Below are positions 43,701-52,441 of a DNA stretch of 64,000 nt, in pieces; within the stretch, counting starts at the first letter, position 1, and each line of letters begins with the position of its first letter. The DNA is from an uncultured Gemmataceae bacterium. GTDB lineage: Bacteria; Planctomycetota; Planctomycetia; Gemmatales; Gemmataceae. The position numbers and the translations under genes are program-made. The stretch lies in contig CALDUY010000013.1 in assembly GCA_937923405.1 (NCBI GenBank), forward strand, positions 124,001 to 188,000. The letters run 5' to 3'. Under the pieces are notes generated by a model. That model did no database searches. It had not been told where the DNA came from and saw only the letters and a list, made by a program, of their open reading frames with translations.

Positions 43701-45126
43701 TGTTGTTGGTGCTGCGGAGGAATTCCAGCTTCGAGCCATCTGGTTTGAAGCGATAGAACCCCTGGCCGAAGGAGTGGCGTTCACCGCCGACCTGGCCGCG
43801 GAAGCCGGCATAGCCCACGATGCCATACAGCCAGTTGTCCAGACCATAGTTGAGGTTGCTCGGTCCGGCGTGGGTATCGTTGGTGCCCCAGCCGGTGAAC
43901 AGCGTGCGACGAAGGTCGGCGACGCCGTCGCCGGTGGTGTCTTTCAGGTACAAGGTGTGCGGAGCCTGATGCACAATCACCCCGCCATCATAGAAGGCAA
44001 TGGAGGTAGGAATACTCAGTTTATCTGCAAAGGTGGTGACCTTGTCGGCGACGCCGTCGCCGGTGGTGTCCTCGACAATGACAATTCGATCGCGACCCTT
44101 GCCGGCGGGCTGCAGTTCGTTGGGGTAGTCGTAAGTCAGAGCCAGCCACAGTCGCCCGCGTTCATCCCAGTTCATGCAGATCGGTTTGCCCTGAAACAGG
44201 GTTTCGTCGGCGAAGAGTTGAAGTTCGAAGTCAACCGGTGTGACCATGTGCCGCATCGACTCTTTGGCGGTCAAGGGCAACTGCATCTTGGTGAGCGGCT
44301 TGCCCGTGGTGCCCCAGCGTTCGCCGGCGGGATAGAACGGGACTTTGGCGTCCTTGTACTGGAACGGTGGTAGGTCGCGGGCCAGCTTCGTCATCTCGGG
44401 AGCATCGACGTAGGGCGGCACCACGCTCGGATCGCCGCCGCAAGCCCAACGGATGCCCCGTTCCACCAGATTGACGAATCCCGGATTGCCCCAGGTACGG
44501 TGATCGTGGCCCCAGGCGGTGTAAAAGACTCGCCCCTTGCCGTGCGTGCGAACCCAGGTCCACGGCTCCTTGACCGCTCCCTCGACGCGGTATTCCAGCA
44601 CGGTGCGATCTTTCTCGTTGTGCTTGTGATGAACATAGGTTTCATCCCAGGAGGAAAAGCCTTTGTAGCCGTTCAGAATCGGATGATCCACGTCGGCGAG
44701 CGTGGCGCGGAAGGTGCCGGTTTCGTGGCTACGAAACTGTGCGCCGACCAGTGCGATGTAGGCCGGTGAGTTGAGGAAACAATACGACGCGCAGTGCAGC
44801 GGAATCAGCCCCTTTCCGGAGGCGACAAAGTCCAAAAGCGCCTCCTCTTGTTCTGGCGCGATGCGGGTGTGGTTGGCGTAGATCACTAGCCCGTCATACT
44901 GACCTAGGGTGGTCGGATTCAGATCGGACAGTTTGTCCGTGTAGGTCAGGTCGATGCCGCGCTTCTTCAGCAGCGGGGCCAGTTGACGGAAGCGTTCGGC
45001 GGGGCGGTGCCCGGCGTTGTCGCCTAGGAACAGCAGGTTCAACCGCGCCGGAGCGGCAGTCGCGCTAAGGCCAACGAGTAAAGCCACCAACAAAGCCACT
45101 CCCAAATCACGTCGCGGGGAGAGCAT
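40795..45126 (-). CDS. Giant ThuA / PVC-type heme-binding CxxCH fusion protein
   Basis: A 1443-residue secreted protein whose start (ATG 45126) has GGAGG six bases upstream. After a signal peptide (VALLVALLVGLSATAAPA) comes a ThuA-like domain (about 28-235; LGQYDGLVIYANHTRI, GLIPLHCASYCFLN). A dehydrogenase-type propeller follows (about 290-660; NWDERGRLWLALTYDYPNE). HEAT-like repeats occupy about 680-1100, then a mono-heme cytochrome domain with Cys1134-x-x-Cys1137-His1138 (CAKCHVHSGEGTAIGPDL) and a C-terminal beta domain. ThuA domains are linked to trehalose/sugar use; the heme dehydrogenase suggests sugar oxidation. It overlaps the ROK regulator by 20 bases. Confidence 0.94.
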   Translation of the reverse strand: MLSPRRDLGVALLVALLVGLSATAAPARLNLLFLGDNAGHRPAERFRQLAPLLKKRGIDLTYTDKLSDLNPTTLGQYDGLVIYANHTRIAPEQEEALLDFVASGKGLIPLHCASYCFLNSPAYIALVGAQFRSHETGTFRATLADVDHPILNGYKGFSSWDETYVHHKHNEKDRTVLEYRVEGAVKEPWTWVRTHGKGRVFYTAWGHDHRTWGNPGFVNLVERGIRWACGGDPSVVPPYVDAPEMTKLARDLPPFQYKDAKVPFYPAGERWGTTGKPLTKMQLPLTAKESMRHMVTPVDFELQLFADETLFQGKPICMNWDERGRLWLALTYDYPNELQPAGKGRDRIVIVEDTTGDGVADKVTTFADKLSIPTSIAFYDGGVIVHQAPHTLYLKDTTGDGVADLRRTLFTGWGTNDTHAGPSNLNYGLDNWLYGIVGYAGFRGQVGGERHSFGQGFYRFKPDGSKLEFLRSTNNNSWGVGFSEEGLLFGSTANGNPSEYLPVPNRYYESVRGWSSSVLRGIAGNAPMHPITDKVRQVDYHGRFTAAAGHALYTARTYPREYWNQTAFVCEPTGHLVATFQLQPDGSNFRSRNAWNLLASDDEWCAPIMAEVGPDGHVWVLDWYNFIVQHNPTPAGYRTGRGAAYETELRDKKHGRVYRLVHKKAAPVKPLSLHNAQPAELVATLKHDNLFWRRHAQRLLVERGQQDVVPALIELVHDTSVDAIGLNPGAIHALWTLHGLGALEREAAARNAVVTALQHPSAGVRRNAALVLPKTTAAVDALLDKNLLNDDDPHVRLATLLALAEKQATDKAGPALAQALTRDENLADRWISDALTSAAAAHAPGFLVAVASLKQPLDSRAVPIVQTVSAHYAAGGPSDSIERLLQALGSSPATTSEAILAGLARGWKGKGPAKLSEETGKTLAKLLEKGSPTARANLLRLAAALGSKGLEMHLATVVKSLLETVENAEARESDRIAAAKQLIELQLESDEAVEQLLTQLTPRTLPGLINGILDAIALSQSSKAGQLLVDRLAEMTPTARAASIRVLLGRATSTKVLLDSIEQGKLQLSDLALDQKQALAAHPDKSLRARATKLLAKGGDLPSPDRQKVIEQLMPLLKQKGDATQGKVVFKNQCAKCHVHSGEGTAIGPDLTGMATHPKEELLIHIMDPSRSVEGNFRVYTVTTSDGKVFSGMLASESRTSIELIDTEAKRITLQRDDIEQLSGSSKSLMPEGFEKQLKEQELVDLLEFLTQKGKYLPLPLDKVATANSSQGMFYSKSEPGERLVFPDWKPKIFKDVPFHVVEPGPTKNNVVLLYGPQGTIPPTMPKSVTLPVNSSAKAIHLLSGISGWGHPLGQKGSVSMIIRLHYADGSTEDHELKNGQHFADYIRRIDVPGSTFAYSLRGRQVRYLAITPKREDVISKMDLVKGPDDTAPIVLAVTVETR

Positions 45127-46315
45127 GGCGTACCTCCGACGGAAAACACAACGAGTTGGATTCCAACGCGGGCACTAGAGAACTGGTCAGATGGTGAATA
45201 ATGCCGGCAATCGCTCCCTGGGATTTGCTTCCCGTGGCGCGAACGAGCTTGCAGTCCTGGAACGAGGGACGCAAAGCACGCTGGGCGGCCAAGGCTTCGA
45301 CCCGAGCGAACAGCGAGGCATCGGCCTCGAACATCCGACCATGAATAAACAAACGAGTGGGATTAAACAGATTGATGACAGCGGCGACGGCGATCGCCAG
45401 ATACCGAGCCACGTCCTCGAACTCGGCAGAAAGATCGATCGTTCCCGACCGAGCGAGATGGATCACCTCCTCGATGGTCACGGGCCGATTGATTTTTAGC
45501 GCGACGCGGCGGGCAAGAGATGTGTCATTGGCCACCGTTTCCAGACAGCCGACGTTGCCGCAGCCACAACGCAAGCCGTCGGGAACGACCGTGACGTGCC
45601 CCAACTCACCGGCCATACCCGTGTGTCCGGTCAACAGTCGACCGCCGGAGACCACGCCCAACCCCATGCCAGTATGCACGTCGAGCATGGCGAAGTCGGC
45701 CAGGCCGCGCGCTTCGCCATGATGTTGTTCGGCCAGGCACAGGGCGTGCGATTCCTGAAGCAGCAAGCATTCGGTGCCCAGACGGTCGGCCAGATCGCGA
45801 GCTGGCGTGTGTCCATTAGTGAACGGCAAGTTCGGCGACAGTACGCTACGCTGGGCGCGGTAGTCGATCAAGCCGGGCAGACTTAAGCCGATGCCCAATG
45901 TGGTCATGCCGGGTCGATCCATCAGCTGGCGAGCTTGTCGAGTCAGGGCGGTCAGCAGGGCAGAGTAACTTTTCGGAGTCGTTATGGTGAAAGAATTGTC
46001 GTGTAAACGCCCGTCCAGACCCGCGGAGACCAGATAGCAACGATCGGCGTCGACAGCGATGCCGAGCACCTGAGCACGATCACGAGCTGGTTGCAGCCGC
46101 AACGCCGGTCGTCCGCCGGTGGCCTGCGGCTCAGCGATCTCCTCGATCAACCCCGCGCGTAACAGTGCCGCCACTGCTCGCGACACTGCTGGGGCACTCA
46201 GGCCGCATTCCCGCGCCAGTTCCGCGCGCGACAGCGGCCCATTGGCTTGCAACACGCGCAGCACCTGGCGTTCGCTCATCTTGCCTAGCAGACTCGGTTC
46301 GATGCGGGCATTCAT
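45107..46315 (-). CDS. ROK-family transcriptional regulator
   Basis: A 402-residue regulator. An N-terminal winged helix-turn-helix (SERQVLRVLQANGPLSRAELA, then LSAPAVSRAVAALLRAGL, about 13-58) precedes a sugar-kinase-fold domain. That domain has the ROK signature GMAGELGHVTV and the zinc motif CGCGNVGCLE. Such proteins bind a sugar or sugar phosphate and (de)repress sugar-use genes. It is the first gene of the four-gene operon, overlapping the next gene by 20 bases, so it probably controls its own operon and the linked ThuA/PSD1/DUF1501 genes. The signal sugar is unknown. Confidence 0.92.
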   Translation of the reverse strand: MNARIEPSLLGKMSERQVLRVLQANGPLSRAELARECGLSAPAVSRAVAALLRAGLIEEIAEPQATGGRPALRLQPARDRAQVLGIAVDADRCYLVSAGLDGRLHDNSFTITTPKSYSALLTALTRQARQLMDRPGMTTLGIGLSLPGLIDYRAQRSVLSPNLPFTNGHTPARDLADRLGTECLLLQESHALCLAEQHHGEARGLADFAMLDVHTGMGLGVVSGGRLLTGHTGMAGELGHVTVVPDGLRCGCGNVGCLETVANDTSLARRVALKINRPVTIEEVIHLARSGTIDLSAEFEDVARYLAIAVAAVINLFNPTRLFIHGRMFEADASLFARVEALAAQRALRPSFQDCKLVRATGSKSQGAIAGIIHHLTSSLVPALESNSLCFPSEVRHALPAT

Positions 46316-46353
46316 GCGGGAATCACGCCTGAGGAAACAACAGCGACGCCTGT

Positions 46354-46406
46354 AGCCTAGCAGGCTCTTTGAGCTTTGTAAAGGATGTTTACTAAGGATT
46401 CTTTAG
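46354..46406 (-). promoter_or_regulatory. Candidate promoter and operator of the ROK operon
   Basis: On the minus strand TTTACA (46377-46382) and TAGGCT (46354-46359) are 17 bases apart and fit a sigma-70-type promoter. Just upstream of it lies a near-palindrome, CTAAGG-ATT-CTTTAG (46392-46406, five of six arm bases matched), a possible ROK-binding site. It is 77-91 bases ahead of the ROK start. The rest of the 296-bp gap (46316-46611) shows no other feature. Confidence 0.4.
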
Positions 46407-46611
46407 AATGTGAGAAACTGATGAGAATTGCCCGTCGCCACCCGCCACTTGGCTGCCCACCCAGAGGAGGCGATCCCTCTCCTCTTCCACTAAGCTTCAA
46501 TCAACGAACAGCCCTAGCTACGAACAGAACCTACTTGTTTTGATTCGGAATGCTGTGCTAATCTCCCGAACCTTTCCATAAGTTCGGATCTACTCAAATA
46601 GGGCTGGGAAC

Positions 46612-46870
46612 ATGAAGTTTCGCCTCCTTGTCCCGGTCGTGCTGCTGGCTTGGACCTCAGTAGTTCGAAGCGATTTCATTTTCACCTCACAACCAATCAA
46701 CGGACACGTCATGTGGTTGTGGCTGGGCATCAGTCCGGAATACGGATCGGCCAACCGCCAAATCGACATGAGCAATCCAGCTTGGCGCTCCAGAACCAGC
46801 CACGTTCAGCCTGTTTAGTTTAGGATTACTCGGCTGTGCGCGAATCTGGCTACGACGACGTCGAATTGAG
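46612..46870 (+). pseudogene. Remnant of a PEP-CTERM-sorted secreted protein
   Basis: ATG 46612 starts a signal peptide (MKFRLLVPVVLLAWTSVVRSD). Its frame ends at a stop at 46818 after 68 residues. Shifted one base, the sequence at 46790 reads PEPATFSLFSLGLLGCARIW then RRRR, the PEP-CTERM sorting signal (PEP motif, hydrophobic helix, Arg cluster). The frame has no stop close behind the Arg cluster and runs on into the next gene. A PEP-CTERM protein is normally 150-400 residues. Here only about 60 residues separate signal peptide and sorting signal, and they are out of frame. It looks like a gene reduced by deletion and frameshift. Confidence 0.6.
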
Positions 46871-46926
46871 TTGAAGAAGTTGCTGCGGGTCGAAAGCCGT
46901 TATTCCAGCCTTCGACCCGAGTTTTT

Positions 46927-48060
46927 TCAGCTCGGCACTAGTTTCAGCGATCGTCCGGTTCGCCAGCGGGTATCCGCCTCGCGGATCACTTCGTGGTACA
47001 ACGTGTCCCGTTCGATTGGTACGCGGCCTGCTTCCTCGATCAGTCGGCGAATCTCGCGCACGGTCAGTTCCTGCGGCGAGTCGCTGCCCGCGTCGTGATA
47101 GATCTTCTCATGCACCACGGTGCCATCCAGATCGTCGGCGCCGTAGCTCAAGGCGATCTGAGCCGTGTTGATGCCCAACATCACCCAATACGCCTTAATG
47201 TGAGGGAAGTTGTCCAGCATCAGCCGGCTAATCGCCATCACCTTCAGATCCATCATCCCGCTGGGCTTCTTGATGTGGCTTAGGCGTGTGTTGTCCGGAT
47301 GGAACGCCAGCGGGATGAAGGTTTGGAATCCGCCCGTCTCGTCCTGCAGCTGGCGCAGTCGGATCAAATGATCGATGCGATGCTGGGGCTTCTCAATGTG
47401 GCCGTAAAGCATCGTTGCGTTGGAACGCAGACCTAGTTCGTGAGCTTCGCGATGGACGCGCAGCCACATGTCGGCGTCGGCCTTGTGCTCGCAGATCAGA
47501 TCGCGCACCTCGGGATGGAAGATCTCCGCCCCGCCGCCTGGTAGGCTGCCCAGCCCCGCTTCTTTGAATTCCGCCAACAGATCGCGCGTTGAACGGCCGG
47601 TCATCCGGGCGAACCAGTCCCACTCGACGGCGGTGTACGCTTTCAAATGCAGGTTCGGATGGGCACGGTGGATGATGCGGATAATGTTCAGATACCACTC
47701 GTAGGGGAGCTGATGATGCAGCCCGCCGACGATGTGCAGTTCGGTCGCGCCCCGCTGCTCGGCCTCGGCGGCGCGGTGCAAAATCTCCTCGTCGCTCATG
47801 ACGTAGCCTTTGGGGCTTCGTAGATCGGCCCGAAAAGCACAGAAGGTGCAACGATAAACACAGACGTTGGTCGGGTTCAGGTGCGTGTTGACGTTGTAGT
47901 AGGTGAAATTGCCGTTCTTCCGCTCGCGAACCAGGTTGGCCAGTTCGCCCAGTGTGAACAGATCGGCCTGCTCTTCCAGCACCAAGCCATCGTCGAACGA
48001 CAGGCGTACGCCCGCCTCCACTTTCTCGCGAATGGCTCCGAGGCGTGTGTTAATGCTCAT
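46927..48060 (-). CDS. mqnE: Aminodeoxyfutalosine synthase (menaquinone biosynthesis)
   Basis: A 377-residue radical-SAM enzyme of the futalosine pathway, making the 6-amino-6-deoxyfutalosine intermediate of menaquinone. It has NTHLNPTNVCVYRCTFCAF with the radical-SAM motif Cys-x3-Cys-x2-Cys. GSLPGGGAEIFHPEVRD, RSNATMLYGHIEKPQHR and GADDLDGTVVHEKI match MqnE rather than MqnC, which it resembles. Length is normal. No other mqn gene lies in the window. It implies that this organism respires with menaquinone through the futalosine route. Confidence 0.92.
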   Translation of the reverse strand: MSINTRLGAIREKVEAGVRLSFDDGLVLEEQADLFTLGELANLVRERKNGNFTYYNVNTHLNPTNVCVYRCTFCAFRADLRSPKGYVMSDEEILHRAAEAEQRGATELHIVGGLHHQLPYEWYLNIIRIIHRAHPNLHLKAYTAVEWDWFARMTGRSTRDLLAEFKEAGLGSLPGGGAEIFHPEVRDLICEHKADADMWLRVHREAHELGLRSNATMLYGHIEKPQHRIDHLIRLRQLQDETGGFQTFIPLAFHPDNTRLSHIKKPSGMMDLKVMAISRLMLDNFPHIKAYWVMLGINTAQIALSYGADDLDGTVVHEKIYHDAGSDSPQELTVREIRRLIEEAGRVPIERDTLYHEVIREADTRWRTGRSLKLVPS

Positions 48061-48171
48061 GGATCTATTCCAAATCGGGCGACAAACCGTGGTTCTGCTT
48101 GTTCCGTACAGTTTGGTAAACTTTCCGCGTCTCGTCGAGAGGAGAACCGCAGCAGAACCGCACGGATAACC

Positions 48172-50091
48172 TCATTTTCCAGCTGGGCGTCCAACAGTGC
48201 TATCAACGAACTGGATCAGTTTTTTCGCCTGCTGAACGACTTCGGCGAAGGCGTCGTCGTCCTGATACACCTGAACTATCTCATGGGCCACCAGGCGTTT
48301 GTCCAGTAGGGCCAACTGCCGATCCGCCTCGGTGGCTTGCAGAGCTTCAGTGATGACCGTGACGCGCCCTTTATCGTCCTGCGGATTCTTGATGAGCGAA
48401 TCGTGCAGGTCCTTGTACTTGACCGCGGCAAGCAGACGATAAAAACGATCAACCGGCTCCTTGTTGGCATCCTGACGGAGCAGCTCGTAGGTGCGCTTCG
48501 CGCCGAGACGATCGCCGAACGATTCCTGCCGGGACGCCTGAAGCACGCGAGCGCGGAGTCCTTCGATAGCTGGCTCTTTTCCCGACTTTCGCACTCCTAA
48601 ACGTAGCTCTTCTAGGGCGCGGAACTCGGCGTCGATGGCGTCCAACGCGGCCAGACGTTTCTTGGCCAACGCGCCGATGCCTGCGCTTCCTTCGCGCGAG
48701 ACGACCTCCTTCCACAGCTTCTCTGCTGTCGGACGATCGCCGTCATACTCAGCTTCGGCGGCCTTGAAAGCGATTTCCTCGGACTGAGATTTCGGCTCGA
48801 CGGCCAGCCGCAGCGTCTTCTCCCGCGCGTAGCGTAGGTGCCGATCGATCAGTTTCTCGAAGCGGTTGGCGTCGTAGTCTTCGGCCCATTTGCGGATCTG
48901 TTTTGTCTTGTCATCGTCGAGCTGGCCATAGCGCGCCAGATACTCGCGGATCGGACCGTCGCGAGCTTGGTCGTGCTTCTCCGGATTGTCCGACTGCATC
49001 AGCCGTTCGGCCTTGCGGAACAACTGATCCGCCGAGGGCGGTTGCAACAGCAGCACAATTGCTCCAATGGTGAAGGCCAACACCGTGCCAATGCCCAGCG
49101 CCCGCACCCAGACTTGCTCATACCACGGTTTGACCGGCTTCTTACGCGGTCGTTTGCCCTTGATGACTCGGGCAGCCTCGCGGTCCTCGGCGGTGATGTC
49201 TTTGCGACGAGTGCGGGGATCGTTGCCGGCGCTGACCGCATCGACCCCGGCGGAGTGCAGGGCCTCGACTTTCTGTTGGATGCTGGTCAGTACGTTGGCC
49301 ACCATGTTGGCATCCAGCGGACGATGCTCCGGTTTCTTCTCCAGTAGTTGGCAAACCAGCGTGTCCAGCCACACGGGAATATCCAGGGCGAACTGACTGG
49401 GACGGGGTGGTGGCTCGTTGACGTGCTTCAAGAACAGTTCCATTGGGCTGTCGGCCTGGAACGGTTTGCGACCGGTGAGCAGCTCGAAGAAGACCACTCC
49501 AAGAGAATAAAGATCGGATTTATGCGTGATATTCTTCTCGCCGCGACACTGTTCCGGCGACATGTACGAGGCAGTCCCAACCGTACAGTTGGTGCTGGTC
49601 AACTGGGTCTCGTCGAGATCCTTGGCGATGCCAAAGTCCGTTAGTTTCAGCGTGCCATCGGCCAAGATCATCAGGTTCGACGGTTTCAGATCGCGATGCA
49701 CGATGCCCGCCTCGTGGGCGTGTTGCAGAGCTGAGCAAAGCTGTGTGCCGAATTCGACGACCTCTTCCCAGGTCATGCGGTCGCGACGCGCCATCACCTT
49801 GTCGAGCGACTCGCCCTCGACGTACTCCATCGCGTAGTAGCGCACGCCGCCTGTCTTGCCCTCGCCGAACAGCCGAACGATGTTGGGATGCTTCAGCTGT
49901 TTGAGAATGGCGACTTCGCGTTTGAACCGCTCGGAGGCGGCGGCGTTGTTCGCCCCGTAGCCAGGAGCCATCACTTTGATCGCCAGCACTTGGCCGGTCT
50001 TCAGGTAGGTGCCGCGATAGACGGCCCCCATCGCTCCGGCTCCGAGTTCTTTATCGATGAGGAAGGGGCCGAACTGTTGTCCGACTTGCAT
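48172..50091 (-). CDS. Membrane Ser/Thr protein kinase
   Basis: A 639-residue Hanks-type kinase. The N-terminal 270 residues are the catalytic domain: glycine loop ELGAGAMGAVYRG (15-27), catalytic Lys39 (LAIKV), HRDLKPSN with Asp134, DFGIAK with Asp152 in the DFG, and SPEQ (APE equivalent). A charged linker and one transmembrane helix (about 331-349) lead to an extracytoplasmic part rich in helices (about 360-630), probably TPR-like, with no clear sensor domain. It is active by motif. It follows mqnE by 111 bases on the same strand but has no functional link. Confidence 0.94.
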   Translation of the reverse strand: MQVGQQFGPFLIDKELGAGAMGAVYRGTYLKTGQVLAIKVMAPGYGANNAAASERFKREVAILKQLKHPNIVRLFGEGKTGGVRYYAMEYVEGESLDKVMARRDRMTWEEVVEFGTQLCSALQHAHEAGIVHRDLKPSNLMILADGTLKLTDFGIAKDLDETQLTSTNCTVGTASYMSPEQCRGEKNITHKSDLYSLGVVFFELLTGRKPFQADSPMELFLKHVNEPPPRPSQFALDIPVWLDTLVCQLLEKKPEHRPLDANMVANVLTSIQQKVEALHSAGVDAVSAGNDPRTRRKDITAEDREAARVIKGKRPRKKPVKPWYEQVWVRALGIGTVLAFTIGAIVLLLQPPSADQLFRKAERLMQSDNPEKHDQARDGPIREYLARYGQLDDDKTKQIRKWAEDYDANRFEKLIDRHLRYAREKTLRLAVEPKSQSEEIAFKAAEAEYDGDRPTAEKLWKEVVSREGSAGIGALAKKRLAALDAIDAEFRALEELRLGVRKSGKEPAIEGLRARVLQASRQESFGDRLGAKRTYELLRQDANKEPVDRFYRLLAAVKYKDLHDSLIKNPQDDKGRVTVITEALQATEADRQLALLDKRLVAHEIVQVYQDDDAFAEVVQQAKKLIQFVDSTVGRPAGK

Positions 50092-50174
50092 GATTCCACC
50101 GTCCCGGGTCGTGAAATCGAATCGACAGGTGTTGCTTATGGTAAAGACCAGATGGCGGCATTGGCAATGCTGGC

Positions 50175-51167
50175 TTAGCCTAACCAGCGGGCCACGTCCC
50201 GAGCGTGATAGGTTAGGATCATGTCGGCTCCGGCTCGGCGGATGCTAGTCAAGATCTCCAGCGTGACACGTCGTTCGTCGATCCAACCCTTCGCCGCCGC
50301 TGCCTTGACCATAGCAAACTCGCCGGAGACGTTGTAGGCCGCCACCGGCACAGCAAATCGGTCCTTGACGCGACGGATGATGTCGAGGTAGGCCAGCGCC
50401 GGCTTGACCATGACCAGGTCTGCTCCCTCGGCGAGATCCAGCGCCACTTCCTTCAAGGCTTCGTCGCTGTTGGCGGGATCCATCTGGTACGTCGAACGAT
50501 CGCCAAACTGTGGCGGCGACTCAGCGGCGTCGCGAAACGGACCATAGAACCCCGAGGCGTACTTGGCCGAGTAGGCCAGAATCGGCAGATGGCTGAAGCC
50601 GGCCTCGTCGAGTCCGCGCCGTATCGCTTGCACCATGCCGTCGAGCATGCCGCTGGGCGCGACGATATCTGCTCCCGCGCGAGCATGGCTGACGCACTGA
50701 GCCGCCAGTTTCGGCAAGGTCGCGTCATTGTCTAGATCGAGTCGACCTGTCTGCTCTGAAAGCACTCCACAATGTCCGTGATTGGTGTACTCGCAGAAGC
50801 ACTCGTCGGGGATCAACAGCACTCGTTCGCCGTAGTGCCGACGCAGAGTCTGCAGTGCTTGTTGCACGATACCGTTGTCGGCCAGGGCCACTTCGCCGGT
50901 GGCGTCTTTGGTCGCGGGAATGCCGAATAGCATGAACGCTTGGAGTCCCAGTTCCAGCGCTTCGCCGACTGCTTCGACCAGGGTATCCGGCGAAAACTGG
51001 TAAGTGCCCGGCATCGAGGCGATCTCGTTGCGCACCCCCTGCCCAGGCCGCACGAACAACGGCAGGATCAGATCGTGCGGCGAAAGCGTCGTCTCGCGCA
51101 CTAACTGCCGCACTAGGGGATGATGCCGCAGCCGTCGCGGCCGATGTGAAGGGAACGAGGGATTCAT
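50175..51167 (-). CDS. hemB: Delta-aminolevulinic acid dehydratase (porphobilinogen synthase)
   Basis: Condenses two aminolevulinic acids into porphobilinogen, an early step to heme, siroheme and B12. The 330-residue protein has the zinc-type metal site [14 protein letters not shown] with Cys123, Cys125 and Cys133, and the active-site lysines Lys202 ([12 protein letters not shown]) and Lys255 ([10 protein letters not shown]), which form the Schiff base. It is a zinc-dependent form, unlike the Asp-rich magnesium type. Siroheme for the sulfite reductase in this window and hemes for the CxxCH proteins depend on this step. Confidence 0.95.
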   Translation of the reverse strand: MNPSFPSHRPRRLRHHPLVRQLVRETTLSPHDLILPLFVRPGQGVRNEIASMPGTYQFSPDTLVEAVGEALELGLQAFMLFGIPATKDATGEVALADNGIVQQALQTLRRHYGERVLLIPDECFCEYTNHGHCGVLSEQTGRLDLDNDATLPKLAAQCVSHARAGADIVAPSGMLDGMVQAIRRGLDEAGFSHLPILAYSAKYASGFYGPFRDAAESPPQFGDRSTYQMDPANSDEALKEVALDLAEGADLVMVKPALAYLDIIRRVKDRFAVPVAAYNVSGEFAMVKAAAAKGWIDERRVTLEILTSIRRAGADMILTYHARDVARWLG

Positions 51168-51239
51168 ATTATCCTGTCAAATCGTCCATAAGGATCTGCA
51201 ACCGAGGGCTGCAACAGCCTCGCTGATTCATGCCACTGC

Positions 51240-52415
51240 TCACGCCAGATAGACTTGGTTAGCGGCAGCCACGCCGGCACCCGGCGGCACCTTAGCTCCG
51301 AGCTTGGTCAACACCTGCTCTAGCGCCGCCAACGCCAGCAGCACCACCGCCGGGCGGCTGTTGTAGCCCATCAGGCCAATCCGCCAGGCTTTGCCCTTCA
51401 GTTCACCCAGCCCGCCGCCCACTTCGATGCCGAACTCCTCCAGCAGCATTTTCCGCCCTGCCGCGTCGTCCACTCCGTCGGGGATGCGCACGGCGTTGAG
51501 TTGCGGCAGCTGGTGCCCCTCCTGGGCAGTGTAAGTCAGCCCCATCGCCTGTAACCCCGCCTTCAACGCTCGATGGTTGTGCTGATGCCGCTCCCAGCGT
51601 GTTTCCAATCCCTCTTCCAGTATCAATCGCAGCCCCTCGTGCAATGCGTAGTTCATCGTGATTGGCAGCGTGTGATGGTACATGCGATCAGTCGTGAGAT
51701 AGCGTCGGATCAGCGACAGATCGAGGTACCAGTTGGGCACTTTGGAGCGGCGTTTTTCCATCGCCTCGACGGCACGAGGACTGAACGACACCGGAGCCAG
51801 CCCCGGAGGACAGCCCAACCCCTTCTGCGAACAGCTGTAGATGGCATCGATTTGCCAGTCATCGACGCGGACCGGCACACACCCCAGGGCGGTAACGGCA
51901 TCGACCATCAGCAGCGTGTCGAACTCATGGCACAGCTGGCCCAACTCCTCGATCGGCTGCCAGGCTCCCGTCGATGTCTCGGCTTGAACGATGGCCAACA
52001 GCTTGGGCCGCTCCCGCTGCAAGGATTCGCGAATCAGGTTCAGATCGAACACTTTGCCCCAGGTTTGCTCCAGCACATTGACCTGTGCGCCGAGCCGCTG
52101 AGCCATATCGACTATTCGGAGTCCGAAAAATCCTTTAACGCAGATCGTTACCTTATCACCCGGTTCCAGCAGATTGACCAGACAGGTTTCCATTCCCGCC
52201 GATCCCGTCGCGCTGATAGGGAAGGTCAGCAGATTCTTAGTGAGAAAGACCGAACGCAGCATCTCCTGATTGGCGTTCATCAGCTGAAGAAACTGTGGAT
52301 CAAGATGCCCCAGAAGCGGCGTCATCATGGCTCGCAGGACGTTCGGGTGCGCGTCGCTGGGGCCGGGACCGAGCAACAATCGCGGAGCCGGGCTGAAGGG
52401 GATGGGAATCGACAT
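51240..52415 (-). CDS. Class V aminotransferase, alanine-glyoxylate type
   Basis: A 391-residue PLP enzyme. It has the N-terminal LLLGPGPSDAHPNVLRAM segment, the phosphate-binding SATGSAGMETCL, and the PLP lysine Lys198 in YSCSQKGLGCPPG. The C-terminus has GIEVGGGLGELKGKAWRIGLMG. These match the alanine-glyoxylate/serine-pyruvate aminotransferase group that makes glycine from glyoxylate or serine. It follows the isochorismatase-like gene by 26 bases and could share its transcript. The exact amino-donor cannot be read from sequence. Confidence 0.93.
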   Translation of the reverse strand: MSIPIPFSPAPRLLLGPGPSDAHPNVLRAMMTPLLGHLDPQFLQLMNANQEMLRSVFLTKNLLTFPISATGSAGMETCLVNLLEPGDKVTICVKGFFGLRIVDMAQRLGAQVNVLEQTWGKVFDLNLIRESLQRERPKLLAIVQAETSTGAWQPIEELGQLCHEFDTLLMVDAVTALGCVPVRVDDWQIDAIYSCSQKGLGCPPGLAPVSFSPRAVEAMEKRRSKVPNWYLDLSLIRRYLTTDRMYHHTLPITMNYALHEGLRLILEEGLETRWERHQHNHRALKAGLQAMGLTYTAQEGHQLPQLNAVRIPDGVDDAAGRKMLLEEFGIEVGGGLGELKGKAWRIGLMGYNSRPAVVLLALAALEQVLTKLGAKVPPGAGVAAANQVYLA

Positions 52416-52441
52416 GAACTATCTCCTCGATTGTGATCGAA

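Noticed and set aside
43378-44373. 331-residue plus-strand ORF
   Set aside because: It lies antisense inside the ThuA/CxxCH gene, which has clear family motifs across this region.
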